Of a DNA stretch of 64,000 bases, positions 8,691 to 17,614 are shown in pieces; position 1 is the first letter of the stretch; every line of letters starts with the position of its first letter. The DNA lies in NCBI RefSeq assembly GCF_040358255.1, contig NZ_CP132938.1, positions 2,170,001 to 2,234,000 of the forward strand, in the 5' to 3' direction. The notes under the pieces are model-generated. The model saw only the letters and a program-made list of their open reading frames with translations. It was not told the origin of the DNA and ran no database searches. The stretch comes from Tunturibacter gelidoferens (lineage in GTDB: Bacteria; Acidobacteriota; Terriglobia; Terriglobales; Acidobacteriaceae). The position numbers were made by a program, and so were the translations under genes.

Positions 8691-9890
8691 ATGGTGGGGA
8701 GACAGGCTTCGCTGATTTGGTCGCGTCTCGATGGGGTGGATCTTCTTCGTGGTCTTGCGATTTGCCTGGTGCTGATGAATCACGTCAACATGCGGCTGTT
8801 AGGGGCGGAGGTTTCCTACACGCAAGGTCTGCCGCGTCAGTTGGTGTCCTCGCTGGTGTGGAATGGTCAGTTTGGCGTCCAGATCTTCTTTGTGATCTCT
8901 GGATTTCTGATCACGTCGACGACGCTGCGGCGTTGGGGTTCAGTGTCGGCGGTGAATGTGGGCGATTTTTATCGATTGCGGTTCGCCCGCATCGCGCCGC
9001 TGATGCTGCTTGTTTTCGCGATCCTCAGTCTTCTTCACTTCGCGCACGTCAAGGAGTTTGTGGTCTCTCAGAAGACAGGCGGGCTGGGGCGTGCTCTGGC
9101 GGCGGCGCTTACCTTTCGTGTGAATGTACTTGAGGCGCGAAGCGGATATCTGCCGGCGAATTGGGACGTTTTATGGTCACTGTCAGTTGAAGAGATGTTT
9201 TATCTTTGTTTCCCGTTGGCGTGCCGCGTGTTTCGTCGCACCAGCTTTCTCTCGGGGTTGCTTTTTGTCTTTGTCGTCTTGGGGCCGTTTGCCCGGGCGC
9301 AGGCTTTCAACCACAATCCGATTTGGAGGGAGTACTCCTACCTTGGCGGAATGGACGGTATCGCGCTTGGCTGTTTGACTGCGCTGCTCTCTGCGAAGGC
9401 GCGTTTTTCCGGCATGACGCTGCGAGTTCTGGGCGCAACAGGGATGACGATGCTCGTGTCTGTCCTTGGTTTTTCGATTCGGGTTGAGAGCCTAGGTCTG
9501 GGACGTGCCGGACTGGACATGACGGTTCTGGCTTTAGGTGTTTGCCTGCTGCTGATCGCAGTTGCGCAGACGCGATGGCAGGCGCCGACGTTGCTTCGTC
9601 CCCTGGCGCGGGCAGGTGGGCTGAGCTATGAGATTTACCTGACGCACGTCTTTGTTGTATTGAGTCTTTTCCATATTTTTTTATCCATGAACAATCCGGT
9701 CCGAGCTGTCCCGGCAATGTTCCTTGCTGTTCTCCTGCTTTCCGGGCTGTTGGGAGCACTTATCTCGCGGGTCTATTCGGAGCCGATGAACCGCTGGTTC
9801 CGAACGCGATGGGTGAAAGATGCAGTGAGAGATGGCTTCGCACTCAAAACAGAGACGATTGCGAAGAGGGCGACTGCTGTCCCTCTCTAG
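8691..9890 (+). CDS. Acyltransferase family 3 (OafA/OatA-like) membrane protein
   Basis: A roughly 399-residue integral membrane acyltransferase with about ten helices. The family signatures are visible: RLDGVDLLRGLAICLVLMNH near the N-terminus with the essential arginine and histidine, FFVISGFLITSTTLRR, and WSLSVEEMFYL. Such enzymes move acetyl or other short acyl groups onto surface polysaccharide, lipid or peptidoglycan sugars. ATG 8691 is chosen because it sits just before the conserved segment; the frame is open back to a TTG at 8655, directly after the stop of the zinc finger gene, and start assignment is uncertain. Confidence 0.88.
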   Translation: MVGRQASLIWSRLDGVDLLRGLAICLVLMNHVNMRLLGAEVSYTQGLPRQLVSSLVWNGQFGVQIFFVISGFLITSTTLRRWGSVSAVNVGDFYRLRFARIAPLMLLVFAILSLLHFAHVKEFVVSQKTGGLGRALAAALTFRVNVLEARSGYLPANWDVLWSLSVEEMFYLCFPLACRVFRRTSFLSGLLFVFVVLGPFARAQAFNHNPIWREYSYLGGMDGIALGCLTALLSAKARFSGMTLRVLGATGMTMLVSVLGFSIRVESLGLGRAGLDMTVLALGVCLLLIAVAQTRWQAPTLLRPLARAGGLSYEIYLTHVFVVLSLFHIFLSMNNPVRAVPAMFLAVLLLSGLLGALISRVYSEPMNRWFRTRWVKDAVRDGFALKTETIAKRATAVPL

Positions 9891-9972
9891 CGATGAGGGT
9901 GCTGCTCGGCAGTTGTTGCAGTCGCAATTTGCTATGCTGAACGCATCCTTTGTAAGAGAGAGAGTACTAACG

Positions 9973-10197
9973 ATGTCAGAAGAGGCAGTAAAGATTACGG
10001 TTCGGCCCAATGGTCCGCTGCGGGTTGAAGGCCACATCCTTTTGAAGGACGCGGATGGCAAGGAGTGGGATCTGACGGGGAAGCCGGCGATTTCGCTTTG
10101 CCGCTGCGGAGCGAGCGAGAAACGCCCGTTTTGCGATGGATCGCACAATCGAGTGGGCTTCCAGTGCGTGGCTAGCCCTGAAGTAATTCTTACCTAA
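9973..10197 (+). CDS. CDGSH iron-sulfur domain protein
   Basis: A 74-residue protein with the CDGSH/mitoNEET signature C-x-C-x2-S-x3-P-x-C-D-G-S-H: ligands Cys43, Cys45, Cys54 and His58 should hold a labile 2Fe-2S cluster. The N-terminal part (VKITVRPNGPLRVEGHILLK) matches the usual beta strand region of small bacterial members. The start at 9973 follows GAGAGAG. The role is probably iron-sulfur or redox handling; the partner is not evident from the neighbours. Confidence 0.93.
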   Translation: MSEEAVKITVRPNGPLRVEGHILLKDADGKEWDLTGKPAISLCRCGASEKRPFCDGSHNRVGFQCVASPEVILT

Positions 10198-10320
10198 GAG
10201 GGAGACTGCAGATTTCATGGAAAGAGATGGGCTCTGAGTGCTACTCAACCCATTTCTTCTTGAGTGCCTGCGGTCTCTTTTGCTTTACGACTTGACGATT
10301 TCAGTGTGAGGATGAGCTTG

Positions 10321-12492
10321 ATGAAGATTAGCGGCTGCTGCGCGGTGGTTCTCTCCGGATGGTTGACGGCTTCGGTGGCTGTGCTGGGTGCGCAGGAGGT
10401 TCAGGCCGCGCAGAAGCCGCATACGATTACGCTTTCCGTTAGGGCACTTGACGAGTATGTGGGGCAGTATCGGGATGAGATGGAGCCGGATGTGCTGAGT
10501 TCGGTTTACCGTGAGGGCGACAAACTCTACGTCGAAGGCGAGCGTTCACCGCGATATGAGTTGCGGGCCGAGTCGGTCGATCACTTCTTTGCGCACGAGC
10601 TGCGAGTCGTTTTCGCGCGGGACGCTGCGGGGAAGGTCTCCGGATTGACGAGCACGTTTGGCGAACGGGGCGAGCCGGGCGTCGAGAGGAAGGAAGGCCG
10701 CGTCAGCCTGGTGGGAACGCGGCTCAATCACTTTCGGGAGTACACGCGTAGCGAGGCAATGATTCCGATGCGTGACGGGGTGAAGCTGCATGTGGTGATT
10801 CTGCGGCCAGCGGGATCGGAGACGAGTGGGGAGACGCTTCCCTTTTTGATGCAGAGGACGCCGTATGGGACTTCGTGGGTTTCGTCGGCAGCGGTAAACG
10901 GCAGTAAGCCGGAGCTGGCGGCGAGTGGGTACGTCTTTGTGTTTGGAGATATTCGCGGACGGTATGAGTCGGAGGGAAAGTTCGTGATGAACCGCGCGAT
11001 CGTTGCACATGCGACGAAGAATGATGTGGATGAGACGACCGATACGCGCGACACGATCGACTGGCTGCTGAAAAATGTACCGAAGAATAACGGAAAGGTG
11101 GGGGTGCTGGGGGTCTCGTATCCGGGGTTTCTGGCGATGTCGGCTGGGATTGATGCGCACCCGGCGGTGAAGGCGATCTCGCCGCAGGCTCCGATGACGA
11201 ATGTGTGGATGGGGGATGACTTTTTCCATAATGGAGCGTTCCGCGAGACGTATGGCTTCGACTATGTGCAACAGTTAGAGGCACAAAAGACGGATGCGCG
11301 GGTGGAGAGTAAAGAAGACACTTTCGATTTTTTTCTTCGCAACGTGAACTTCGCTGGTGCTGCGGACGCAGCGAAGATGGAGAGTCTGCCAACGGCGAAG
11401 GTATTTTTGACGCAGCCTGCGTATACGAAGTTCTGGCAGGATATGGCTGTGGAGAAGCATCTGACGAAGGCGGAGGTGCCGACGCTTGAGGTGGGTGGAT
11501 GGTGGGACCAGGAGGATATGTGGGGGACGCAGGCCGAGTATGCTGCGTTGAAGCCACATGACTTGCAGAACGAAGTGTTCATGGTGCTGGGGCCGTGGAA
11601 TCACGGTGGGTGGGGGCCGACGACGCGGCATCTTGGGGCGCTGGATTTTGGAGCGGCGACGGGGGATCAGTACAGGAAGGCGATTGAATCTCCTTTCTTT
11701 GAGAAGTATCTGAAGGGGCGCGCTGGGTTCGACCTGACCGGCGTGGCGAGTTTCAGGACTGGCGTGAATAAGTGGGAGCGCTATGAGGCGTGGCCGCCGA
11801 AGCAGGGGTTCAAGGAAACGAAGCTATTTCTGACGACGGATGGCGGATTGGGAAGGACAGCACCTGCGGCTGGCGGGAAGGCCGCGGTCAGTTATAGTGC
11901 AGATCCCGCGAATCCAGTGCCGTATCGGAATCGGCCGATTCAGTCGACGTATGCGGATGGGTCGAAGTGGCGGACGTGGCTGGTGGAGGATCAGAGGTTT
12001 GTAAGTGGGCGGAAGGATTTGGCGAACTTTTCATCGCCGGTGCTGGAGAAGGATGTCACTGTGACGGGAGATGTCGTTGCGGATCTGTTTGCTTCTACGA
12101 CCGGTACGGATGGGGACTTTGTGGTGAAGCTGATCGATGTTTATCCGGACGACGCGCCGGCTCCCATGGCGGGGTACCAGCTGATGATTGTGGATGAGAT
12201 CTTTCGTGGGCGGTATCAGAAGAGTTTTGAGACGCCTGACGCGATTACGCCGGGGAAGGTGACTGAGTACAAGTGGAGTTTGCATGGGGCGGATCATACT
12301 TTTCTGAAGGGACACCGGATGATGGTGGAGGTGCAGTCGAGCTGGTTTCCGCTGTACGATCGGAACCCGCAGACGTTTGTGCCGAATATCATGACGGCTC
12401 CGGCGGGGGCGTACCGGGGGCAGACGGTGACGATCTATGGATCGGAGAAGTATCCGTCGCATCTGGAGTTTTCGGTTCCTGACGGAGATTGA
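10321..12492 (+). CDS. CocE/NonD-family hydrolase with extra N-terminal domain, secreted
   Basis: A 723-residue serine hydrolase. Residues 1-33 form a signal peptide, so it acts in the periplasm or outside. An extra domain of about 80 residues (DEYVGQYRDEMEPDVLSSVY onwards) resembles the small beta domains appended to beta-lactamase-like and hydrolase proteins of Acidobacteria. The X-Pro dipeptidyl-peptidase S15/CocE alpha/beta-hydrolase core begins near MIPMRDGVKLHVVI, has nucleophile Ser266 in GVSYPG, and ends with a beta-jelly-roll PepX_C-like domain. Likely activity is on acyl esters or amides; the substrate is unknown. The ATG at 10321 is preferred because GAGG lies nine bases upstream; ATG 10312 is in frame but too close to it. 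Confidence 0.9.
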   Translation: MKISGCCAVVLSGWLTASVAVLGAQEVQAAQKPHTITLSVRALDEYVGQYRDEMEPDVLSSVYREGDKLYVEGERSPRYELRAESVDHFFAHELRVVFARDAAGKVSGLTSTFGERGEPGVERKEGRVSLVGTRLNHFREYTRSEAMIPMRDGVKLHVVILRPAGSETSGETLPFLMQRTPYGTSWVSSAAVNGSKPELAASGYVFVFGDIRGRYESEGKFVMNRAIVAHATKNDVDETTDTRDTIDWLLKNVPKNNGKVGVLGVSYPGFLAMSAGIDAHPAVKAISPQAPMTNVWMGDDFFHNGAFRETYGFDYVQQLEAQKTDARVESKEDTFDFFLRNVNFAGAADAAKMESLPTAKVFLTQPAYTKFWQDMAVEKHLTKAEVPTLEVGGWWDQEDMWGTQAEYAALKPHDLQNEVFMVLGPWNHGGWGPTTRHLGALDFGAATGDQYRKAIESPFFEKYLKGRAGFDLTGVASFRTGVNKWERYEAWPPKQGFKETKLFLTTDGGLGRTAPAAGGKAAVSYSADPANPVPYRNRPIQSTYADGSKWRTWLVEDQRFVSGRKDLANFSSPVLEKDVTVTGDVVADLFASTTGTDGDFVVKLIDVYPDDAPAPMAGYQLMIVDEIFRGRYQKSFETPDAITPGKVTEYKWSLHGADHTFLKGHRMMVEVQSSWFPLYDRNPQTFVPNIMTAPAGAYRGQTVTIYGSEKYPSHLEFSVPDGD

Positions 12493-12511
12493 GTGTGTGG
12501 AGGACGGTGTT

Positions 12512-13078
12512 GTGACGATCAAGACGATTAGCAGCCGGGAGGTCTACCGGAATCCGTGGACGAGCGTGCGCGAAGATGTGATCGAGCGGGCGAATGGAAA
12601 GCGTGGGATCTACGGGGTGGTCGATAAAGATCCGGCTTGTATTGTGATTCCGCTGGAGGTGGGAGCGGAGGGCGAGTTTGTTTATCTGATTGAGCAGTTC
12701 CGGTACACGGTGGGGGCGCGGCACTGGGAGTTTCCGCAGGGAGGGTGGGAGTTGGCAGAGGTGGTGCCGGAGGAGTTGGCGCGGGGAGAGTTGCTGGAGG
12801 AGACTGGATTGACGGCGGAGCGTATGACGCTTTTGTCGACGCTGCAGATCGCGTATGGAGTGATGAATCAGATACAGCATGTGTTTCTGGCTGAAGGGCT
12901 GACGATGGGGAAGCCAGACCCGGATGCGGAGGAGAGCGATCTGGTGGTGAGGCGGGTGAGCGGGGGGGCGTTCGAGGAGATGATTCTCGATGGGACGATC
13001 GTGGATAACTGCTCGGTGGCGGCGTGGGGGTTGTACAGGCTTTGGCGGGAGCGGCGGCAGGTGGGTTCGCGGCCATAG
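12512..13078 (+). CDS. Nudix hydrolase (ADP-ribose pyrophosphatase-like)
   Basis: A 188-residue Nudix enzyme, probably cleaving ADP-ribose or another nucleoside diphosphate-X to two monophosphates with Mg2+. The Nudix box spans GGWELAEVVPEELARG then ELLEETGL; the usual Arg just before the first Glu of the REUxEE core is Gly here, a substitution that occurs in this branch. The upstream HWEFPQGG is typical of ADP-ribose pyrophosphatases. The start is taken at GTG 12512 with GGAGG nine bases before it; the frame is open upstream into the CocE gene. It is 19 bases downstream of that gene and likely in the same transcript, together with the following amidohydrolase. Confidence 0.92.
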   Translation: MTIKTISSREVYRNPWTSVREDVIERANGKRGIYGVVDKDPACIVIPLEVGAEGEFVYLIEQFRYTVGARHWEFPQGGWELAEVVPEELARGELLEETGLTAERMTLLSTLQIAYGVMNQIQHVFLAEGLTMGKPDPDAEESDLVVRRVSGGAFEEMILDGTIVDNCSVAAWGLYRLWRERRQVGSRP

Positions 13079-13116
13079 CTGGTCTCCTGGTGGAGCGGTT
13101 TGCATCTAAGAAGCCT

Positions 13117-14508
13117 ATGACAGCGCGGTCGAACTTCGTTGTGATTGCGATCCTTCTCGGCGGCTCTCTTGCTCGGGCGCAGAATGCAGCGGTGCAGCAG
13201 GTACCGGGGCGGCGGATGCCTGTACAGCAAGTAGTTATGCTGCGGAATGCGCGGGTGATTGACGGCACGGGTGCGGCGCCGCAGGAGCATGTTTCGTTGC
13301 TGCTGCGTAATGGAAAGATTGAGCAGGTTGGTGGGGCGGAGATGGCAGCGCCTGCGGGAGCGCAGGTTCATGATTTGACGGGAAAGACGGTGATGCCGGG
13401 GTTGATCAGCGCACACTCCCACCTGGGTTTGATCGTGGATGATGCTGAGTCTTCTGCGACGGGGTACACACGGGAGAATGTGACCGGGCAGTTGATCCAG
13501 TATGAGCGATATGGTGTGACTACGATCTTGTCGCTGGGACTGAATCGCGATCTGGTGTTTGTGTTGCGTGACGAACAACAGGCGGGGCGCTTGGCTGGGG
13601 CTTCGATCTTTACGGCGGGCAGGGGGATTGGAGTGCCGGACGGTGCGCCACCGCTGCTTTCGGCGGCAGACCAGATCTATCGTCCAACAACAGATAAGGA
13701 TGCGAGGCGCGATGTGGATGAGATGGCGGCGCAACGCGTGGACATCATCAAGATCTGGGTGGACAAGCTGCACGGCAAGGTGCCGGAGATGACGCCGGAG
13801 ATCTATAAGGCCGTGATCGATGAGGCTCATAAACGGCATGTGCGTGTTGCGGCGCATGAGTATGCGCTGGAGGATGCGAAGCAACTTGTGGCGGATGGTG
13901 TGGATGTGCTGGCGCACTCGGTTCGCGACCAGGTGGTGGATGATGTGTTTGTGCGGTCGATGAAGCAGCACCACGTCTGGTATGTGCCGACGTTTACGGT
14001 GGACGAGTCGGCGTACATTTATGCGCAGAATGCGGCATTCATGCAGACGCCTTTCTTTCAACAGGCCGCGGGAGCGAAGCTGATGGCGAAGTTTAGCGCG
14101 CCTGGGTATGCGGAGAAGATCATGCAGGATCCGCAGACAGCGCAGCATCAGAAAGACTTCGAAGTGGGGCAAAAGAATCTGAAGAAGCTGTTTGATGCGG
14201 GCGTGAGCGTTGGGTTCGGAACAGACTCAGGCGCGTTGCCCGGGCGCATTCCGGGGTTTGCCGAGCATCACGAGCTTGCATTGATGGTTCGGGCTGGACT
14301 TACTCCGTTGCAGGCGATTACGGCGGCGACGGGAGAGAATGCGAAGCTGCTGCATGCGGGTGATCGTGGGACAATTGCGCCCGGGAAGCGAGCGGATTTG
14401 CTGGTGCTGGACGCTGATCCGCTGGTTGACATCGGCAACACTCAGAGGATCTTTGCGGTGTACCACGATGGACATAACATCGTCGATCTGCCGGGTCGTA
14501 CGAAGTAG
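13117..14508 (+). CDS. Secreted amidohydrolase family protein
   Basis: A 463-residue metal-dependent hydrolase with a signal peptide (about residues 1-23 ending LARAQ). The amidohydrolase TIM barrel shows the metal motif HSH in MPGLISAHSHLG, a lysine in IIKIWVDKLHG, histidines in VAAHEYA and VLAHSVRD, and the late aspartate in VGFGTDSGA. The C-terminal composite strand region (GKRADLLVLDADPL) is standard. Relatives are annotated as imidazolonepropionase-like or Xaa-Pro/Xaa-Arg dipeptidases; the substrate is unknown. ATG 13117 gives the best signal peptide; the frame is open upstream, overlapping the Nudix gene. Confidence 0.9.
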   Translation: MTARSNFVVIAILLGGSLARAQNAAVQQVPGRRMPVQQVVMLRNARVIDGTGAAPQEHVSLLLRNGKIEQVGGAEMAAPAGAQVHDLTGKTVMPGLISAHSHLGLIVDDAESSATGYTRENVTGQLIQYERYGVTTILSLGLNRDLVFVLRDEQQAGRLAGASIFTAGRGIGVPDGAPPLLSAADQIYRPTTDKDARRDVDEMAAQRVDIIKIWVDKLHGKVPEMTPEIYKAVIDEAHKRHVRVAAHEYALEDAKQLVADGVDVLAHSVRDQVVDDVFVRSMKQHHVWYVPTFTVDESAYIYAQNAAFMQTPFFQQAAGAKLMAKFSAPGYAEKIMQDPQTAQHQKDFEVGQKNLKKLFDAGVSVGFGTDSGALPGRIPGFAEHHELALMVRAGLTPLQAITAATGENAKLLHAGDRGTIAPGKRADLLVLDADPLVDIGNTQRIFAVYHDGHNIVDLPGRTK

Positions 14509-14522
14509 CAGTTTTTTTATCA

Positions 14523-15614
14523 CTAGTGCACGGGCGAGTTTTCTTGAAAGACGATGGTGCAGGTTTCTTTATCCGGCGCGGCAAGCCGGTTGCAGTTTTT
14601 GAGTGCGTCTTTGCGAGCGTCGTCAGAGTTCATCTGTGCGACGGAAGATGCGTAGTGGTGGGCAGAGATCGCGAAGGCTTTGTGCGGGCCGAGGGTGAGA
14701 TAGCTGCGGAAGGCTTGCTGGCCGCGGTCGGAGAGGCTTGGAGGGGGTGGGATGTCGGGCGGAGTTACGTCGGGAAGCGGTTGCGGCAGAAGTACAAGGT
14801 CGTGGGCTTTGAGGAAGTCGTCGACCATGGGCGACCAGATGGCGATGCCGTGGCTGAAGAGAGTATGACCGTCTTCGCCGAAGGCTGGAGCGTGGAGGAA
14901 CTGGTCTTGACCACCAGCGGAGCGAAAGGCGGTGTCGAACTGCTGAGCGATCTCGGGCCAGAAGTACTTGTCGTTATCGGCATAGATCCAGAGCATGGGC
15001 GTGCGTGAGTGCTTGCCGAAGTCGCGAAAGGCGGCGATAAGGGCGTTGGGGTTGCAGATCTCGTGATCGGCGTTTGAGCCGCGGCCACCTGCGAAGTTGA
15101 TGGCTGCGACGAGGTTTTTGGGAGCGTCGGCGGTGAGGGCGACGGTGGCCATGCCGCCGGTGGAGATGCCGACCGCGAGAACACGGGTGGGGTCGACCTG
15201 GGGGAGCTTGCTACCGAAGTCGATGGCGATGCGAAGATCTTCGGCGGACTTGCGGGCGGCACCTTCGTAGTCGGTCTGGGGGCAGCGGCCGTTGCCGAGG
15301 TAGTCGGGCTTACCGCTGGAGGAGCCGTAGCCGCGGCGCACGACGACGAGGGCAACGAAGCCGCGACGCGCAAACCAACGCGCCTGGGGAAGAAACAGCC
15401 AAGGGGTAACGTTGTTGCGTGGTTCGAGGTCGCGGGAGGTTCCGTGGGTGATGACGACGAGAGGACGTTTGCCGGGAAGATCAGCATAGACAAGAAGCGC
15501 GCTAAGACCGTTTGGCGTTGCCTGAGTCCAGGGAATGCGTGTGGGTTCTTCGTGGATCTGCACAGCGTGAACAGTAAGCGGCAGCAAAAGGACCAGGATA
15601 CCGAAGACGATCAT
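14523..15614 (-). CDS. Secreted alpha/beta hydrolase
   Basis: A protein of about 363 residues with an N-terminal signal segment (MIVFGILVLLLPLTVHA). It has the oxyanion strand LVVITHGTSRDLEPRN, a nucleophile elbow GISTGG with the likely catalytic serine, and a late EDGHTLF with the histidine, as in dienelactone-hydrolase-like enzymes. A C-terminal extension of about 90 residues (after PPPPSLSDRGQQAF) carries two cysteines and resembles small secreted domains. It is convergent with the amidohydrolase, whose stop is 14 bases away. ATG 15614 is preferred; GTG 15632 would add six residues. Confidence 0.85.
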   Translation of the reverse strand: MIVFGILVLLLPLTVHAVQIHEEPTRIPWTQATPNGLSALLVYADLPGKRPLVVITHGTSRDLEPRNNVTPWLFLPQARWFARRGFVALVVVRRGYGSSSGKPDYLGNGRCPQTDYEGAARKSAEDLRIAIDFGSKLPQVDPTRVLAVGISTGGMATVALTADAPKNLVAAINFAGGRGSNADHEICNPNALIAAFRDFGKHSRTPMLWIYADNDKYFWPEIAQQFDTAFRSAGGQDQFLHAPAFGEDGHTLFSHGIAIWSPMVDDFLKAHDLVLLPQPLPDVTPPDIPPPPSLSDRGQQAFRSYLTLGPHKAFAISAHHYASSVAQMNSDDARKDALKNCNRLAAPDKETCTIVFQENSPVH

Positions 15615-15802
15615 GTGTGGCTTTGGCGACACGGATAAACGTAACTCAATCTCTGACGTAGGAGTATTTTTTGTTTACAAGAGCATTCTGATGGAGGGAG
15701 TTGACTGCGCCGGGGTTGCCTTCGGTTTGATTTATTGCGCCGGAACCGTGCTGCAGCTTTTTGGCATCAAAAAATATCACTGCAGTTGTGAATGACGAAA
15801 AC

Positions 15803-17380
15803 ATGAACGAAACAATAAGTGACTTGAAGACTCCGAAGCATCGCGGCGTGTGGGCTTGGATTTTGGTCTCTGTGCTGATTGCGGTTGTTGTTCTCGTGGT
15901 GATCGGCGTGATTGTGGTGCATCGGGCCATGCCGATCTTGAAGGGGCGCGTGATCGAGACGCTGAGTACTCGCTTTGACAGCAGGGTGGAGATGGATGGG
16001 TTTTCTGTTTCAGTGCTGAAGGGGCTTGAGGTCTCTGGGGACGGGCTCCGGATCTACCCTGAGGACGAGGTGGTTGCGGCAGGGGCGACAGATCCTCTTA
16101 TCGCGCTTGATCATTTTTCGTTTCATGCGAACCTGTCGGGTTTGTTTGTGAAGCCGATGCGCGTTCGGACGGTGCAGGTTGCGGGCATGGCGATTCACAT
16201 CCCGCCGCGGGAGATGCGGCAGCAGGCGCCAAAGGGGCGGAGGCATCTGGGCAAGATCAAGATTGTGGTGGACGAGATAGTGTTCGACGATTCGAAGCTG
16301 ATCATCGGAACGATGAAGCCGGGCAAAGAGCCGAAGGACTTTGAGATGAGCCGCATCGTGATGCGGAATGTTGGGCCGGATGCGGCGTGGAGGTATGATG
16401 CAACGCTGGTCAATGCTATTCCGAAGGGCGATATCCATGCGACGGGAACGTTTGGGCCGTGGAATAACGAGAGCCCCGGCGACTCGACTGTGACGGGAAG
16501 ATACACGTTTGATCATGTGGACCTGAATACGATCAAAGGCATTGGCGGGATGCTGTCTTCAGTGGGCGAGTTTGGCGGGCAGTTGAACAAAATTATTGTG
16601 GATGGGACGACGGAGACGCCGAATTTTTCGCTCGATACGGCGGATCATCCTGTGCCGCTGCATACGAAGTTTCACGCGATTGTGGATGGGACCAGCGGCG
16701 ATACGTATCTACAGCCGGTGGAGGCGCGGTTGGGTAGATCGGAGTTTACGTGCAGTGGAGCGGTGGTGAATGAAAGAGGCAAAGGGCACATGATCGACCT
16801 GGATGTGAACGTACCCGCGGGAGAGATTCAGGATTTTCTGCGGCTTGCGGTGAAGACTACGCCGGCGGTGATGACGGGGCGACTGCAGATGAAGACAAAG
16901 CTGCATATTCGCCCGGGACCGGAGAGCGTGTCGAAGAAGATTGGATTGAAGGGCGGATTTTCGCTGCAGCAGATTCATTTCAGCAATCCCGAGGTGGAGG
17001 ATAAGGTGGATATGTTGAGCCTGCGGGCGCAGGGCGATCCGAAGGATGCGAAGCCAGGCGCGGAAGATGTGCAGTCACAGATGGTGGGGGAGTTTGTAAT
17101 GGATGCCGGGCGGATCAGTTTTAGTAAGCTGAACTACACCTTGCCGGGAGCCGATGTGATGCTCGCGGGGGAGTACACGCTGGATGGAGAGCGGTTCGAG
17201 TTTGAGGGAAAGATACGGACCAACGCCAAGGTGTCGCAGATGGTGGCTTCGAGGTGGAAGTCGATTTTGCTGAAGCCGGTTGATCCATTCTTCAAGAAGG
17301 ATGGTGCAGGCGCGGTGATTCCGGTGAAGGTGAGTGGGACGAGGTCAGCACCGAAGTTCGGGCTGGACCTGCATCGGTAG
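15803..17380 (+). CDS. AsmA-like membrane-anchored protein
   Basis: A protein of about 525 residues with one N-terminal membrane helix (WAWILVSVLIAVVVLVVIGV) followed by a long periplasmic region. The start of the mature part, LKGRVIETLSTRFDSRVEMD, is the typical AsmA/TamB-like opening, and the rest is repetitive beta-strand sequence as in bridge-like lipid transport proteins. It may help move phospholipid to the outer membrane or affect outer-membrane assembly. ATG 15803 has only a weak ribosome binding site; GTG 15788 is an in-frame alternative. It is convergent with the small gene ending at 17383, with only two bases between the stops. Confidence 0.8.
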   Translation: MNETISDLKTPKHRGVWAWILVSVLIAVVVLVVIGVIVVHRAMPILKGRVIETLSTRFDSRVEMDGFSVSVLKGLEVSGDGLRIYPEDEVVAAGATDPLIALDHFSFHANLSGLFVKPMRVRTVQVAGMAIHIPPREMRQQAPKGRRHLGKIKIVVDEIVFDDSKLIIGTMKPGKEPKDFEMSRIVMRNVGPDAAWRYDATLVNAIPKGDIHATGTFGPWNNESPGDSTVTGRYTFDHVDLNTIKGIGGMLSSVGEFGGQLNKIIVDGTTETPNFSLDTADHPVPLHTKFHAIVDGTSGDTYLQPVEARLGRSEFTCSGAVVNERGKGHMIDLDVNVPAGEIQDFLRLAVKTTPAVMTGRLQMKTKLHIRPGPESVSKKIGLKGGFSLQQIHFSNPEVEDKVDMLSLRAQGDPKDAKPGAEDVQSQMVGEFVMDAGRISFSKLNYTLPGADVMLAGEYTLDGERFEFEGKIRTNAKVSQMVASRWKSILLKPVDPFFKKDGAGAVIPVKVSGTRSAPKFGLDLHR

Positions 17381-17382
17381 GG

Positions 17383-17604
17383 TCATTTGCTGAGGGATTG
17401 TCTTCTTGAGTAGCGGGTTGCGCTTTCGAGGAGGATGAGAGCGAGTCCTATGAAGAGGATGATGCCTGAGAATGCAGAGGCTGCACCAAGGTGAGGCGAG
17501 ACGATGCGCATGAGGAGGAGCCAGGAGAGGAGGGCGAGGGCGAAGCTGGCGTCGTCGACGAAGAGTCCGAAGATCTCGCGGAGGATAGTTTTGATCGAGT
17601 TTAT
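17383..17604 (-). CDS. Small two-helix membrane protein with apparent ATA start codon
   Basis: A 73-codon frame directly downstream of the COG4280-like permease. TAAGGAG, a near-perfect ribosome binding site that overlaps the permease stop codon, lies six bases before an ATA codon at 17602-17604. No ATG, GTG, TTG or CTG occurs in frame between this point and an in-frame stop at 17668-17670. The product has two hydrophobic segments (about FALALLSWLLLMRIV and FSGIILFIGLALILL) separated by a short loop, and a basic tail. Codon third positions are strongly C-rich, like other minus-strand genes here. The only internal ATG (residue 32) would delete the first helix. Function is unknown; translational coupling to the permease suggests a partner subunit. 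Confidence 0.7.
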   Translation of the reverse strand: MNSIKTILREIFGLFVDDASFALALLSWLLLMRIVSPHLGAASAFSGIILFIGLALILLESATRYSRRQSLSK

Positions 17605-17614
17605 GGCGGTCTCC

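Noticed and set aside
12437..12511. Longer N-terminus of the Nudix protein overlapping the CocE gene
   Set aside because: The extra 25 residues are not Nudix-like, and GTG 12512 has a well-placed GGAGG.
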